From Anas platyrhynchos (lineage: Eukaryota > Chordata > Aves > Anseriformes > Anatidae): a stretch of 64,000 bases of DNA. Location: assembly GCF_047663525.1 (NCBI RefSeq), contig NC_092589.1:105584001-105648000 (forward strand), in the 5' to 3' direction. This document shows, piece after piece, positions 25,901-36,700 of this stretch (within the stretch, counting starts at the first letter, position 1; the number at the start of each line of letters is the position of its first letter). The notes below the pieces were generated by a model. The model was not told where the DNA came from, did not search any database, and saw only the letters and a program-made list of their open reading frames with translations. The translations under genes and the position numbers were made by a program.

Positions 25901-28900
25901 ATAACCCAGCTCCTACTCCAAACCATTACCGTAATTAGCTATGATTATCAATACATTTGCTTTCTAGTATATAGTATTTATTTACTCTGCCTCGTCTTGT
26001 GCTCAAAGGTCAAGCTACATACAGTGGCAGAAGACGTATGAATCCCTCTCTGATATGGTAGTGCCTCGCTCCACCAAGTAAGTGAAATTCCGAATTAAGG
26101 TCCTGGATGGCTTCAGAGATCCCTGACGTTCCCCAAATTGTTCAGGAATGACTTGTCTAACACATGAGCTCCATGTTAACATATAGATTTGCTCAATCTC
26201 ATTTGAAATCAGAAATTACACCATTGAAGGAAAGTACAGGTGAAAGAAAAAAATAAACCAACAACTGTTTTTTCTCTACAATTAGCAATGTGTTGCTAAA
26301 ACAATGTGGTTCCCTTTTCCAGTAATCTAGTTCTTTCCATGTGCAGTACGCACATGAGCAATGAGCCAGGTCTTTTGCTTGTTGTATAACAGAGACAAAA
26401 AACTAGTTACAATAATCCAGGCACAATTCAGAAACATGTAATTGCATACAACTTTATAAAAAAAAGTTTTACAGAGATCAAACAGTACCTTTCCATCTGT
26501 AATTGTTTTCTGCAGTAGAATAGAATAATCCAGTGTACTGCCATTTGCATTATTCTTTCACCTGGAATAAATAATCCTGTAAGTAACACTGTTCAGTATC
26601 ATAAGTGAAAGAAAGAACTGCAAGAGGAAGGTGAAGAAAGCACAAGAGGTTTGCAATGTCGAATCACAGCAGCTGTTTTTCCCTCCCACAGAATGATCGC
26701 TGAGGATGCTGAGGGAGGACTCTTCACTGTGACCCTATTTAGAAAAGTGATGGAAGACTTCAAGGCTAAAGCTAGAGAGAACAGGTAGGCAGTCACGGGT
26801 TGAGAGGCACATCAGGCTAACAAACAGATGATGAGGGTAAAGGCACTTGTTCTCTGTGCAGTACAGCTGAAAGCATTGCTGGTGTTTAGGACTTTACTGT
26901 TTGGGCTGCTGCTGGCCCTGAAGCCACTGAGAAGGCAGTGGGAAGGGAAGGAGCTGTGACTAGTTAGAGCAATTATTTGAACACCGAACTGCAGATCCTG
27001 GAATTGTTCTGACTGCTCTCCTGCTACTGGCAGCAGGAAGTTTGCTTTCTGGGAGTGACTTCAGCTCCTGCCCTCCAGATACTTTAGATGGCTCAGTGAC
27101 TAGCACCTTTAAACATCCCAATCCTGCTTCTCCAGATGCAAAAAAATAAGTGTGCATGTTGCTTGGACTAGCTTGGACTAGGGCTTGTGAGAGCAAATGT
27201 CATTCAATTACAGGTTCATGGTTCGAGAATTTTATTTTGATGAGAAGGAACTGAAATGTGAAAAGGAAGAGCTGATGAAATTAGCTTCTGATAAGAAACA
27301 GCAATATGTAAGTAGCACATCAAGTTGATGGCCCATGTATTTAGGCCCTTGGTATTGGTGTGTGTAAGGATCTCACTCAGAAATGGTTTTATAGTTCCAG
27401 CAGATTCCTGTGAGCTCCACCTAGCACTGAAACCCAAGGCACAGGACAGATAACAGAATTTGCCCAAGATTACTCAAGCTTCTGATAAGCTGGGAGCCAA
27501 TAATGGGTTGCCTGAGAACTACCTCAGCAGCCCGTGGTGGGTTCGATGGTGTTAGCTATGGAGCAGCTTCAGGGAGTGAAGGGCATCATGGTACCGCTAC
27601 GTTTGTCCTCACAGGGCCCTCTGCTGCGCTGGCTGAAAGTGAACTTCAGTGAAGCATTCGTGGCCTGGATTCACGTGAAAGCCTTGAGAGTTTTCGTTGA
27701 ATCTGTCCTGAGGTAAGCGGGCAGTGCTGGCAGAGGTTCCTGGAGAAGTCAGAATGTGCAGCCCCGCAGAAGGGCAGGGGTGGAAAGCTGTGCCCCCCCG
27801 GGAAATGACCCCGTGTGTTGGTGTGTCCCAAGGTATGGCCTCCCGGTAAACTTCCAGGCGATGTTGCTGCAGCCAAATAGGAAGTCCATAAAGCGCCTGA
27901 GGGATGTCCTGAATGTGGTCTTCAAACACCTGGATGAAGTTGCAGCAGCAAGTATAATGGATGTGCGTATTTAGGCTACAGCTGCACGTGCTGTAGGGGT
28001 TCAGGCAGGATCCCTGGTGACAGCTGTAACCTCCGGTGGCTACAGAATGGCTTGAGGCATCGGGCAGGGGCAGGTTATCGTGGAGATGTACAGTGTAGTT
28101 TCCATTGAAGTAGCTAACGTTAACAGCTACCAAGCTGAAATTGGTCTGCTCAGTTATGGCAGTTTCTTCAGGTAAAAAGCTTCACGCCTTCTGTAAGCTT
28201 TCAGATCAACACAACAATAATTCAAAATGAACCCTAGGACTGTGACAGCTCCCTGTCCAGTAAGCGGCTGTCACTGACTAAACTTCTCAACCTGGGCCTT
28301 CAGCAGGCAGCAGTACTTGCTTTCTCCCTCCACACATCTTAAGTACATAAAGGATTTAGGATAAACCAGTGGAAACCTCATGGCTTAAAGCCAATAGCTT
28401 AAAACTGCCTAAGACCAGGCAGGCATAAGAGTCCCAGTGCATGAAACAAGGAGAAAGAAATATATTGTTTTAGAGATGAAGCACCCAGAAATGCTGTAAT
28501 ACAAATTCACGAAGTTGCAAACAAGCATCAACTCTCAATGCTGACAGCATTAGACAGCCTAAAAATACCAAGCAAACATCAGATTGTGTGTGAAGTCTCT
28601 GTGTTAAGCACAGCAAGTGCAAGACTCCATTCCCCCTAAGAAAGTGAAGTACAAAAAGCAATCCAGGTTAGCTTGGAACAGTGCAATGCTTTCTTTACTG
28701 GTACTGAAGTCATGTTTTCTTTTGCAGCCTGGCATGGACATCCCCGGCTTACAACTGAGCAATCAAGAGTACTATCCTTATGTCTATTTCAAGATTGACC
28801 TCAGCCTTCTTGACTGCAGTTAAAAAAAAAAAAATCACTCAGGCTTAACCTACTCAGGACCCTAATGTTATAATAAAAGAATCGTTAGCTGCTGAAAGTC

Positions 28901-29120
28901 AAATTAAAACGCAGAAGCTGTAGCAGGATAACCACACAAGATTTTCCTAACACTTCCACTAAGGTTTAAGCAACTTCAGTATAAACATCTTTTGTTCATA
29001 GTGTTACAGAAATGTATTTCTGAGGCAGGCGGTACTACGGTAGTATTTATTATTTTGTTGGTAAGTTACAAAGATGGAGTCTACTGGACTGGAAATAAAA
29101 CAGTTTTAAATGTGTGGTGG
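10839..29120 (+). CDS. ATP6V1C2: ATP6V1C2, V-type proton ATPase subunit C 2
   Basis: Subunit C2 of the cytosolic V1 sector of the vacuolar H+-ATPase. Subunit C sits where V1 meets the peripheral stalks of V0 and is involved in reversible assembly of the pump (family knowledge). Twelve coding exons join in frame: 10869-10997, 12533-12600, 17216-17301, 21254-21348, 22058-22149, 24179-24277, 26009-26077, 26692-26784, 27214-27307, 27615-27712, 27833-27962 and 28728-28823, giving 382 residues. This matches the short human C2 isoform (381). The whole protein is the V-ATPase_C domain. Conserved stretches include [81 protein letters not shown] and [14 protein letters not shown]. The C1 paralogue is excluded mainly by closer identity to C2 and by the NOL10-PDIA6 neighbourhood. 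The span includes 5'UTR from exon 2 and the 3'UTR. Confidence 0.96.
12533..12600 (+). CDS. ATP6V1C2: ATP6V1C2 coding exon 2 (residues 44-66)
   Basis: Encodes [20 protein letters not shown] then AE, after acceptor cttgcacag. The donor is GTAAAA, a weaker match to consensus. Phase 2. Confidence 0.95.
12601..21253 (+). other. Large introns of ATP6V1C2 without recognisable elements
   Basis: The introns 12601-17215 and 17302-21253 contain only short unrelated reading frames, a 14-bp local duplication (ATTGACTGTTTGAC at 13086 and 13114) and short homopolymers. I see no mobile element or RNA gene in them by eye. Confidence 0.6.
17216..17301 (+). CDS. ATP6V1C2: ATP6V1C2 coding exon 3 (residues 66-95)
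   Basis: Encodes [20 protein letters not shown] then QENLLANG. The acceptor actgaag has a modest pyrimidine tract; the donor is GTAGGT. Confidence 0.93.
21254..21348 (+). CDS. ATP6V1C2: ATP6V1C2 coding exon 4 (residues 95-126)
   Basis: Encodes [20 protein letters not shown] then [11 protein letters not shown]. The motif FEWDMAKYP is invariant in subunit C. Acceptor attttcag, donor GTAAAT, phase 0. Confidence 0.95.
22058..22149 (+). CDS. ATP6V1C2: ATP6V1C2 coding exon 5 (residues 127-157)
   Basis: Encodes [20 protein letters not shown] then [10 protein letters not shown], part of the long helical stalk region. Acceptor gttctag, donor GTAAGT. Confidence 0.95.
24179..24277 (+). CDS. ATP6V1C2: ATP6V1C2 coding exon 6 (residues 157-190)
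   Basis: Encodes [20 protein letters not shown] then [12 protein letters not shown]. The acceptor cactttag follows a long T/G-rich tract. Donor GTAAGG. Confidence 0.95.
25212..25877 (+). mobile_element. CR1 LINE, 5'-truncated, about 670 bp
   Basis: Starts within the CR1 ORF2 C-terminal coding region (GAGCCAGCAGTGTGCTCAAG, AAGAAGGCCAACAACATCCT) and ends TTCCAACCTGAATGATTCTA TGATTCT. The coding remnant is broken by an in-frame stop near 25320 and by frameshifts. It lies in the ATP6V1C2 intron before the exon at 26009, same orientation as the gene, ending 131 bp from that exon. Confidence 0.95.
26009..26077 (+). CDS. ATP6V1C2: ATP6V1C2 coding exon 7 (residues 190-213)
   Basis: Encodes [20 protein letters not shown] then RST, matching the human sequence [20 protein letters not shown] closely. 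The acceptor is gctcaaag. The upstream intron carries a CR1 ending 131 bp before this exon. Confidence 0.94.
26692..26784 (+). CDS. ATP6V1C2: ATP6V1C2 coding exon 8 (residues 213-244)
   Basis: Encodes [20 protein letters not shown] then [10 protein letters not shown]. Acceptor cctcccacag, donor GTAGGC. Confidence 0.95.
27214..27307 (+). CDS. ATP6V1C2: ATP6V1C2 coding exon 9 (residues 244-275)
   Basis: Encodes [20 protein letters not shown] then [11 protein letters not shown]. It ends exactly where the human gene inserts its optional 46-residue exon. Donor GTAAGT, phase 0. Confidence 0.95.
27615..27712 (+). CDS. ATP6V1C2: ATP6V1C2 coding exon 10 (residues 276-308)
   Basis: Encodes [20 protein letters not shown] then [12 protein letters not shown], the best-conserved block of subunit C. 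Acceptor cctcacag, donor GTAAGC. Confidence 0.96.
27833..27962 (+). CDS. ATP6V1C2: ATP6V1C2 coding exon 11 (residues 308-351)
   Basis: Encodes [20 protein letters not shown] then [20 protein letters not shown] and IMD. The acceptor is tcccaag. The donor GTGCGT departs from consensus at position +4. Confidence 0.94.
28728..28823 (+). CDS. ATP6V1C2: ATP6V1C2 terminal coding exon (residues 352-382, stop)
   Basis: Encodes [20 protein letters not shown] then [11 protein letters not shown] and TAA at 28821-28823. The final two residues (CS) extend beyond the usual LLD end. Acceptor ttttgcag. Confidence 0.95.
   Translation, partial: PGMDIPGLQLSNQEYYPYVYFKIDLSLLDCS
28872..28877 (+). terminator. ATP6V1C2: Proximal poly(A) signal of ATP6V1C2
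   Basis: AATAAA about 50 bases after the stop codon. Use is not proven; a second signal lies at 29094. Confidence 0.45.
29094..29099 (+). terminator. ATP6V1C2: Distal poly(A) signal of ATP6V1C2
   Basis: AATAAA followed 12-20 bases later by a GT-rich stretch (TGTGTGGTGGCTG), the usual arrangement for cleavage near 29115. This gives a 3'UTR of about 290 bases. Confidence 0.65.
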
Positions 29121-29634
29121 CTGATGGATCTATTAGGCATGTACAGTCCTGGTACTGCAACAACTTAACAGGAAAAAAAAGCATCAAAGCAGAATGCCAT
29201 TTTTTTTTCCATATAATTTAACAAAAGTACTTAAGAAAACTTGCCAGGATTGCTTTGAACCTTACTGTGATCTGACTTACAATCCCAAGCACTCCCAAAT
29301 TTAGTTTTTGCCAAGTTAAAATATGTCAATTAGAACATGTCATTAGGAGAGCTCATGTGCTGGGACGACTTGAGCTGGAGCACAGCTCCTGCCCCACATC
29401 AGTGGTTGTTATTACTGGCTGCCAGCAGTTACTACATCGACTTTCAGAGGAATGAGCTAAGGGCAATCCCTTACAGACACCACTGGATCACAACTATCCA
29501 CATTTTAAGTTATTTCCTTGAAAGGATGGGAACTTTCAGTTCCTTCATTCGGTACTTATAAACAAGCTGATCACATGAGGGTCACTCTACTACTGACACA
29601 CGAGACATGGAGAGCAATGTAATGTAATAGTGTC

Positions 29635-29640
29635 TTTATT
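29635..29640 (-). terminator. PDIA6: Distal poly(A) signal of PDIA6
   Basis: TTTATT on the plus strand, i.e. AATAAA on the PDIA6 strand, preceded by an A/T run. It gives a 3'UTR of about 1 kb after the stop at 30639. The 3' end would lie about 500 bp from the ATP6V1C2 3' end. Confidence 0.5.
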
Positions 29641-30235
29641 TAAAAAAAAAAAAAGCAGCAGTAACTATACCCATGCCCAATCCTGCCTCCTTGTGCAAGG
29701 AAATTGCTGTTTCAAATCCAAACAGTGCCAGATGGGAAGTGAAGAAATATCAGATCCAACCTGCTGGAGACAGCACCTTGGTTTTTCACTTTTAGCACCT
29801 CATGTCCTAAAATGGGATTAATTTCACTGCTAGTCCTGGGGGGGGGGAGGGAGGGGAAAGAAAAAAAAAAAAAAAGAGTACCAGCTCCCAGCTCAGCAGC
29901 AATTTCTAGTGGATGGTGTCTCCCACTGCAGCAGCAACACCATTTCCATTGTACTAACGATCATATGAAGTCCAGCACAAAGAAAGAGAAACCCCCTGAG
30001 AAAGAATAGAAAAAGGAAGACTAATGAGCATTTAAACTAAGATTGTCTCTCTAACCAAGCTTGAGGTCAAACTGCCAAGACCTTTCGCAGCGAGGAGGTA
30101 TGGTTTAGGACTCCCTCATTCTCCAGGCTCTCTTCTGCCATTCATTTTTCAGGAGTCACCCAAAACAGGATAGCTTTTACCATGTGCACCTCTGTCACTC
30201 TGTACAAGACTAACACTGTGTGTCAAAAATATCGT

Positions 30236-30241
30236 TTTATT
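30236..30241 (-). terminator. PDIA6: Proximal poly(A) signal of PDIA6
   Basis: AATAAA on the minus strand about 400 bases after the PDIA6 stop. It could produce a shorter 3'UTR. Which signal is used cannot be told from sequence. Confidence 0.5.
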
Positions 30242-30638
30242 CTTTACTTGAAACAGAAGCTGACCAGGTTCCACCTCCATGGAAAAGAAAAAAAAAATCA
30301 CATTTAAAATTGGTTACACTAACAGCCTTCAGGAACACTCAAACAGCACACCATCAACAAAATAAACCCCAAGATGTTTCAGAGAAAAAAAAATCCATGT
30401 TGTCCTCAAAATATTTGTTACACAGAATACAATCAAGTTTACTGGTTATGACAATTCATAGAATTTCTGCAATGTTTTCTTGAGTTGCGTACAGTTCACT
30501 GCTGCAGTGCATCACGTAGCACAGTGTGTCGTGTGCTACTTCTCCATAAAAAGGCCACTGGAATATCCATCTGAATGGGAACCAGGTTGCAAACTGCTGC
30601 GCAAACTCTCCCAAGAAAAGAAGTCTCCTGAAGGTCTC

Positions 30639-30707
30639 TCACAGCTCATCTTTATCCCAGTCATCCAGATCCACATCACTGAGATCTATGTCGTCTTCAA
30701 CTGGAAG
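30639..30707 (-). CDS. PDIA6: PDIA6 exon 13 (acidic tail, KDEL, stop)
   Basis: Encodes [20 protein letters not shown] then EL and TGA (30641-30639). The acidic tail and KDEL retrieval signal are complete. Confidence 0.97.
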   Translation of the reverse strand, partial: LPVEDDIDLSDVDLDDWDKDEL

Positions 30708-33700
30708 CTGTGAAAACGTGAAAAAGCCAGAATTCTGAGCAAATGTTTATCAGTGCACAACACTAAAACATTACTGACTTAGAGCCTTCCTTCATCCAAA
30801 TGTAAAGCTCCCTCCTGTTATTTTTCATTCCTAAGAGCTCAGTGGTATTAAGCAATGGATAACTGATCAAAGTTTAGACTAGAAAAAGAACTTTTTCTAC
30901 TAATCATATATACTCCAGATAAAGTCAAATACAAATAGACCACGTAACAGAACTACTACCATAGTCTCTATTTTAATTCCATTACATTGACCAAAGCATG
31001 GTAGTAGCTGATTTTTACAGCAGCGTTGAACTTTAAACAAGAACACAGTCACTGTGTGGGGCTTTCAAACTTTCCAACATTAAAACTTTGGTATTAAGGT
31101 AAGCTTGTTGCAGAACCAAAATCTCCACAATGTTTGGGTCTTGCATGCATACACGCCTTCCTTACTCAGTATGGGCAGTAAAATGTTTCAGTCGCAAGTA
31201 ACTGAACTTTCAAATTGCATCCTAAGAGCTCGACAGGAGTGCCATGTTCGTGTCAGACAATCAACCTGCTGCCTGTTTTCCCATGATCTAAATCCTGCCA
31301 CCAGACCACCATGATCATTTGCTATAATTTTTAAAAAAAGAATTTTCACACTACTAGTTCTTACTCTGCCCAGTTGCTTCTGAACCTTGCAAAGCATCAG
31401 CACTTTTACAGAGAGAGCTTTTCTTACCTCACCATCTTTGCCATCCCAAGGTTCAACTTTGTAAATTTTAGGGAAAGCTCCACCACCCACTGGTGCTGTT
31501 GAGCCGCGACCAACAGATAGTTCCCTGAGATGAGACAAGTAAAAATTAATTTTAAGAATTTTCTCCAGTCTCCATCCACCTGAACAGTCTGGTTCAACCC
31601 TACCTTAGAACAGCTCGAGACCAAGGTTTTTTTAAGTGGACTCTTAAGCCTCTGCTGGTTGCAAGTGCTATAAAACCAGCTCCTGCTGTGAAGTACCCCA
31701 TCTTGCACTTGCTGGTTTATGCTTGCTCAGAAGGCTTAACGTTAAAAAGCTGAAGAGCTAATCAATCCTTTTGCATTTTCAGGGACACATCAGACGTGGC
31801 ACAGGACCAGAAAGATGACTACCACTAGACAAAACCTCAAGCACCTCAACAGCACTGATTGAGATTCATTTATATAATTGTGAAATGACACTGCTAGCAA
31901 TTCCCAAATTCGGAACTTCCCAATTACTAACGATTAACCAGATCTCACAATTTGAATTAAACAGCATTGATTACCACATCCCAATTTACCAGTTTATTAG
32001 AGAAACAGAATTTTTCAAGATCAAAGTTCACTTCTGTTTTCAAGATATTTTCAAAAGTCTTTGCAAAACTACCAATAAATTCTGAACAGCCAACTTCCTA
32101 ACAGTACCTGTCTGTCACACAAATGTAAACTGCTTTAGTAATTGCAATCCCACTGAAATCATTCCCTTTCTCCAGTGAATGCCTTTTATATTTAACTGTG
32201 CAAGTCTCATCTCATCCATGACAGCCTGATTTTGGTCCAGAGAGACACAGCACCGGATATCAAAAGATTTGCCTCACTTAAATAAAGATTTAATACCTGA
32301 GAAACTCGTTGATCCCTTGCTCACTGAACGATCCCTTCAGAAGGGCAAATTTCATCTTCCGAGCATTAATAGCTGCCATTGCTGGATACCCAAAGCCTCC
32401 AATCCCCAAAGAGCTCTCTAGGTCTGGCTGAGCGCTTGCTTCTGTCCACAGCCACCTGGAGGAAAACACAAGATAATAAGTAATTAAAAATAAGTATTGC
32501 ACTTGTTTTAGAGTCACACACACCCTGCAGAGTTTGTACTGGGTTCTGAACTGCCCTCAACAGTGTCAACCCATCCCTGGTTGTTACTCCAGTCAGCAGG
32601 GAGTATCGGGGTCCCAGATTTGAACCACCAAACAGAAGGAAGCCCCTCCTGAACAACCCAGCCCCAATCCCAGCTATTTTCTAGTGAATCAGAACAGCCA
32701 CCTAAGCCATTCCAAGGCAAGAACAACGCTACCAGCCTGAACAAACAGCTGCACCTATAATAAGCAATGTTTAAAATGGCTCAAGTCACAGGTCTCAAAC
32801 ATGACAAAGTGCTGCCCAGGTCCCACTGTAGATTTCTTGCCAAAGACTGGATAAACAACCATTCACCCAGCATTATTTCCTCACTGGTCAGGACTCAGTT
32901 CCCCTAATGCTTGACAAGTCTGCTGAGGATCCTTTGGAACCAGCTTATCTCAGCATTTCTCCTCCAGGCTTTCAAGCTGTTTTGCCCCCTTTTCACAGCA
33001 GTCAGTGTCAGAACAACTCTCACTTCCCAGAGAGGTCAACATGCACTCTAGAGAGGAGCAAAAAGGCTGAACCTGCTGGCCTGCTCCTTCAGGAACATGA
33101 GAACTGTTAGCAATTTTTTTTTTTTTTGAGAATGCCAGGCACACTGACAGACTTAGCCATCAGCAAGACCCTGAAAGAGTCCAAAATATTGCCCCAAAGT
33201 ACTGTAACATGATAGGAGTATAACATGCTTAATCTGATTTATTAATGCTTGGATATCTCTTGTAAACACAGGGCTTGAGAGATGCATGGAGACAAGAAAA
33301 ATACAGCTGTTTATTCTAGTGACACAAGGCACCTCCAGCCCCAGCACAGTTAGCGAAATACCAGGATAGAGGATCCAGGAACAGCTCTCTGCAGATAAAT
33401 CACTACCATACAAGATTCTCCCCCATTACCTCTAAAAATGCCCACATCTTTTCCAAAAAGATGAGGCCACAATGCCACTCACCCCCACATCTTCTTTTTG
33501 TACTTTTCAGCCATTTTCAACATGACATCCAAGTAAGAATTCCTCCCTGAAGCTCCTGTTTGTCAGACAGAATTAAAAATTAAAAAAACACTTCTACATG
33601 CTTTAAGGGACAAGTTCATATAGAAGACTGCTCGCTTGTATGTTTACCTGTGTCAAGAATATGAGGCAGGACAGAAATGATGCACAGCTGATGAGCATCA

Positions 33701-36700
33701 CAGGTAGTCTTCAGAACATCCTCACTAATTATCTAGAAGACAGACAGACACAGAGTCAACAAAAGACTTTTGATTACCCAGCTGTGTTTGCACTTCCCTC
33801 CAGCAACCAGACTCCATCCTACCCAGTAATAAGCATCTGAAACAACACAAAAGCTTGCAAGCCCCACCTGCTTCCCTGTCCCCCAAGCTAAGGCTAATTA
33901 CAAAGAGTTCACAAAGCTTTCTGTTAAGACTTGGAGCAAATTAAGCAGTATCAAACAAGGCTTGGACGGAACACAGCAAAATGCCACTTCAAGCTCAAAA
34001 TTTATGCCCTTAAACCAGGGCTTGTGTAAAACAAACCGCTGGTCTCACTGCAGGTCACCGCAGACTGCGCACCCAGACATATGCCTGTGCCTGCAGTTCC
34101 CGTTCACACTGTTGTTAGCATAAGGAGAGCCAGCAGGGAGCAGCATTTGCTAAACGCAGGGAAATTTAACTGACATTTGATGGAGCAATACCACTTCTAT
34201 TTGATCTACCACCTTAAAAAACAAAGGAATCAATACATTTATGTAGATCAGTGGTCACCGAACTTTGACTCCATGCTCTATCAGTAAAAAATATGTTTTC
34301 AGCACACAGCCCCAATATACAACTAATATACACCTACTATTGTACAAATACCCTATGCATATAATAAAGTATGCAAAGAATTGAGATTAAAGAAGGATAA
34401 GGGTGAAATAAGCACTATTTAAGAATATGTATTTTTATTTACTTCATTAATGGTACAGAAAGTTTTTCTTCCCGTACCTCAATGTCTTAGCACACCCACA
34501 GTGGTGCACATGCCCTACTCTGGAGACAACTGCTCTCGATCACCATTTCCATTCTACCCCCATCAAGCCAAAAACAGAAATCACCATTCTGAGCACAGAA
34601 TCCTTTGGACCACAAGTTGGGTCAATTTTCATGCAATTCATAAAGGAGAGCATACAGATGCTAAAACCCTTCCATCTTGTTCTTTACTCAGCTTTTCCTT
34701 CATTCCCCAAGAGGGTTCAGGAATAACGGCACAAAAGCTGTCAGTGCCTTCACTGTACCAATTCTGAATCTTTTAGTGAACAGCAGATTCACAGCGAATT
34801 CACAGAATTAAAGAACCGAAAGCAAAGTGGTCAGAATTGTTATACTTCACTATTTCTGCCTCAAGAATGGTACAGAAGCAGCATCCTGTTTTATTGACAG
34901 TCAACATAGTCCTATGAAAATGATACAAAGGTTATAATGGAAAAAGCAATTTGAAAAAAAAAAAAGTAGGGGTACCTCCAAGAGCTCAGGTGGTGGTGCG
35001 TTATCAGAAAACAGATCCAGAGCACGAGCAACAATATCAGATCTGGTTCTCCCACCATCATAATCAACAGGGTCTTCTCCTTTCTGGAAGATTTTAATTG
35101 TGGGAAATCCACGAATCTGCAAGAGAAGTTTAAGTCACCAACTCAGTAAATCTGGTCATCTGTGGTGGAAGGCATGGGCTACCCTGATGTATCCCAGATT
35201 AAGAGGAGATTTAACTTGTAGATGAATCAATTCTTGCAACTGAACTTGCAACAATTCTGGCGCTTCCTACTTAAGCAACAACTCAAAACAGTAGGTACAT
35301 GCTGAAATACCGTTTCAAGTTTTAGGACTGATGAAACAGCAAGGCTTTCCATCTCCCTTCAGAGGTACCAAGCACTGCACGTTAATTACAGGAGGACTAC
35401 CATAACCCTTCGTATCTACTAGACATTAGTTTCCCCCACTTAAGTCTCTGGCAAAACAGCACTGTGCCTACATGGAAAAATCAAAAAAAACAAAAAACAA
35501 CAACAACAACAAAAAACAAACAAACAAACAAACAAAAAAAACCAAACAGACAGACCTTAGGCTCCTTCCTGCTACGCTTCAAATACAATTCGTTCAGTGC
35601 TCTTGCTTATGGCCAGCCACGTGTGCTTACTGGGAACTTAAGCAGCACACTTTAAGTTCCCTCACACCATATTAAAAATCAAGACTACCAGTTTGTTTGG
35701 GCCCACAGCAAACTGATCTGGGTGCCACTGGTGAAGTGATCCCCGGTAAGTGGCTCAGAGCCACCCGTGTGCGTTCTGGAGACACTCAGACAACATAAAG
35801 GTGTGAAAGGAGAGACCTCTCACTACAGTGATAAAGCTATTCGGGATGCTATGGAAGTGAACAGCCTTTTTCATCAGCAACCAACAGGTTTGTTCTTTTC
35901 CTCTGACCCCTTTTATATTGTTACTGATGTTCAGGAATGAATTCATTGTGTAAAGATTGTATGTGCCAACATTTTTAGAACAAAACATCTAAGTGGTGCC
36001 AGGCTACAATCAGTTCAGTAAGACCAGAGGGAAATCTGACTTACTAGGGACGGAAAGGAAATGATAACCACTGCCAGGCACACTCACCCCATACCGGCTC
36101 GCCAGCATCTGATTGACTGTCGCGTCTACCGCAGCCAACTTTACTTTCCCCTTGGTTTGTTCTTTCACCTCAGTGGCAGCAGCTGCCCATTCTGGCTCCA
36201 GGCTGAAAAACAACAGATTATCAGTGCTCAAAGTCCTCTCAGGGTTAGAGAAAGCATACCACATTCCAAAAGTATGGAGCATACATCACACAGAGGGAAA
36301 ATAAAAACCTGCAGGATAAGACAGCCAGCTGGATTATTAAAAGTTAGACTCAAATCCTGCATCTGAAGGAGTGAAGAGGTTAATAAAACTTCTTGATCTC
36401 CTTCCCGTTGGTAACTGGGAGTTTACTGCTAAGGGAGAGAGCAGCCAGAACAGCATCAAAGGTGCTCTATGCTGGAGAAGCCCACACATTTTTGGTGAAA
36501 ACACCTTATAGGTATATCAGAAGTGTGTTTTTCTAAGGTCCCTTTCAGGGACGTAAGGGTATTGCACATAAATGAACACTAATGGAAACCAAACTGTCAA
36601 AACAAATAAACAAACTCATTTACTTTTTGCAGTGCCCGCACCACGGGGCATAAAACTCCACCATCCACACATCGTCGCTGTTTATGACGTTCTTATCAAA

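Noticed and set aside
27646..28133. 174-codon minus-strand frame opposite ATP6V1C2 exons 10-11
   Set aside because: It is an antisense shadow of coding exons and their intron, with no recognisable protein similarity.
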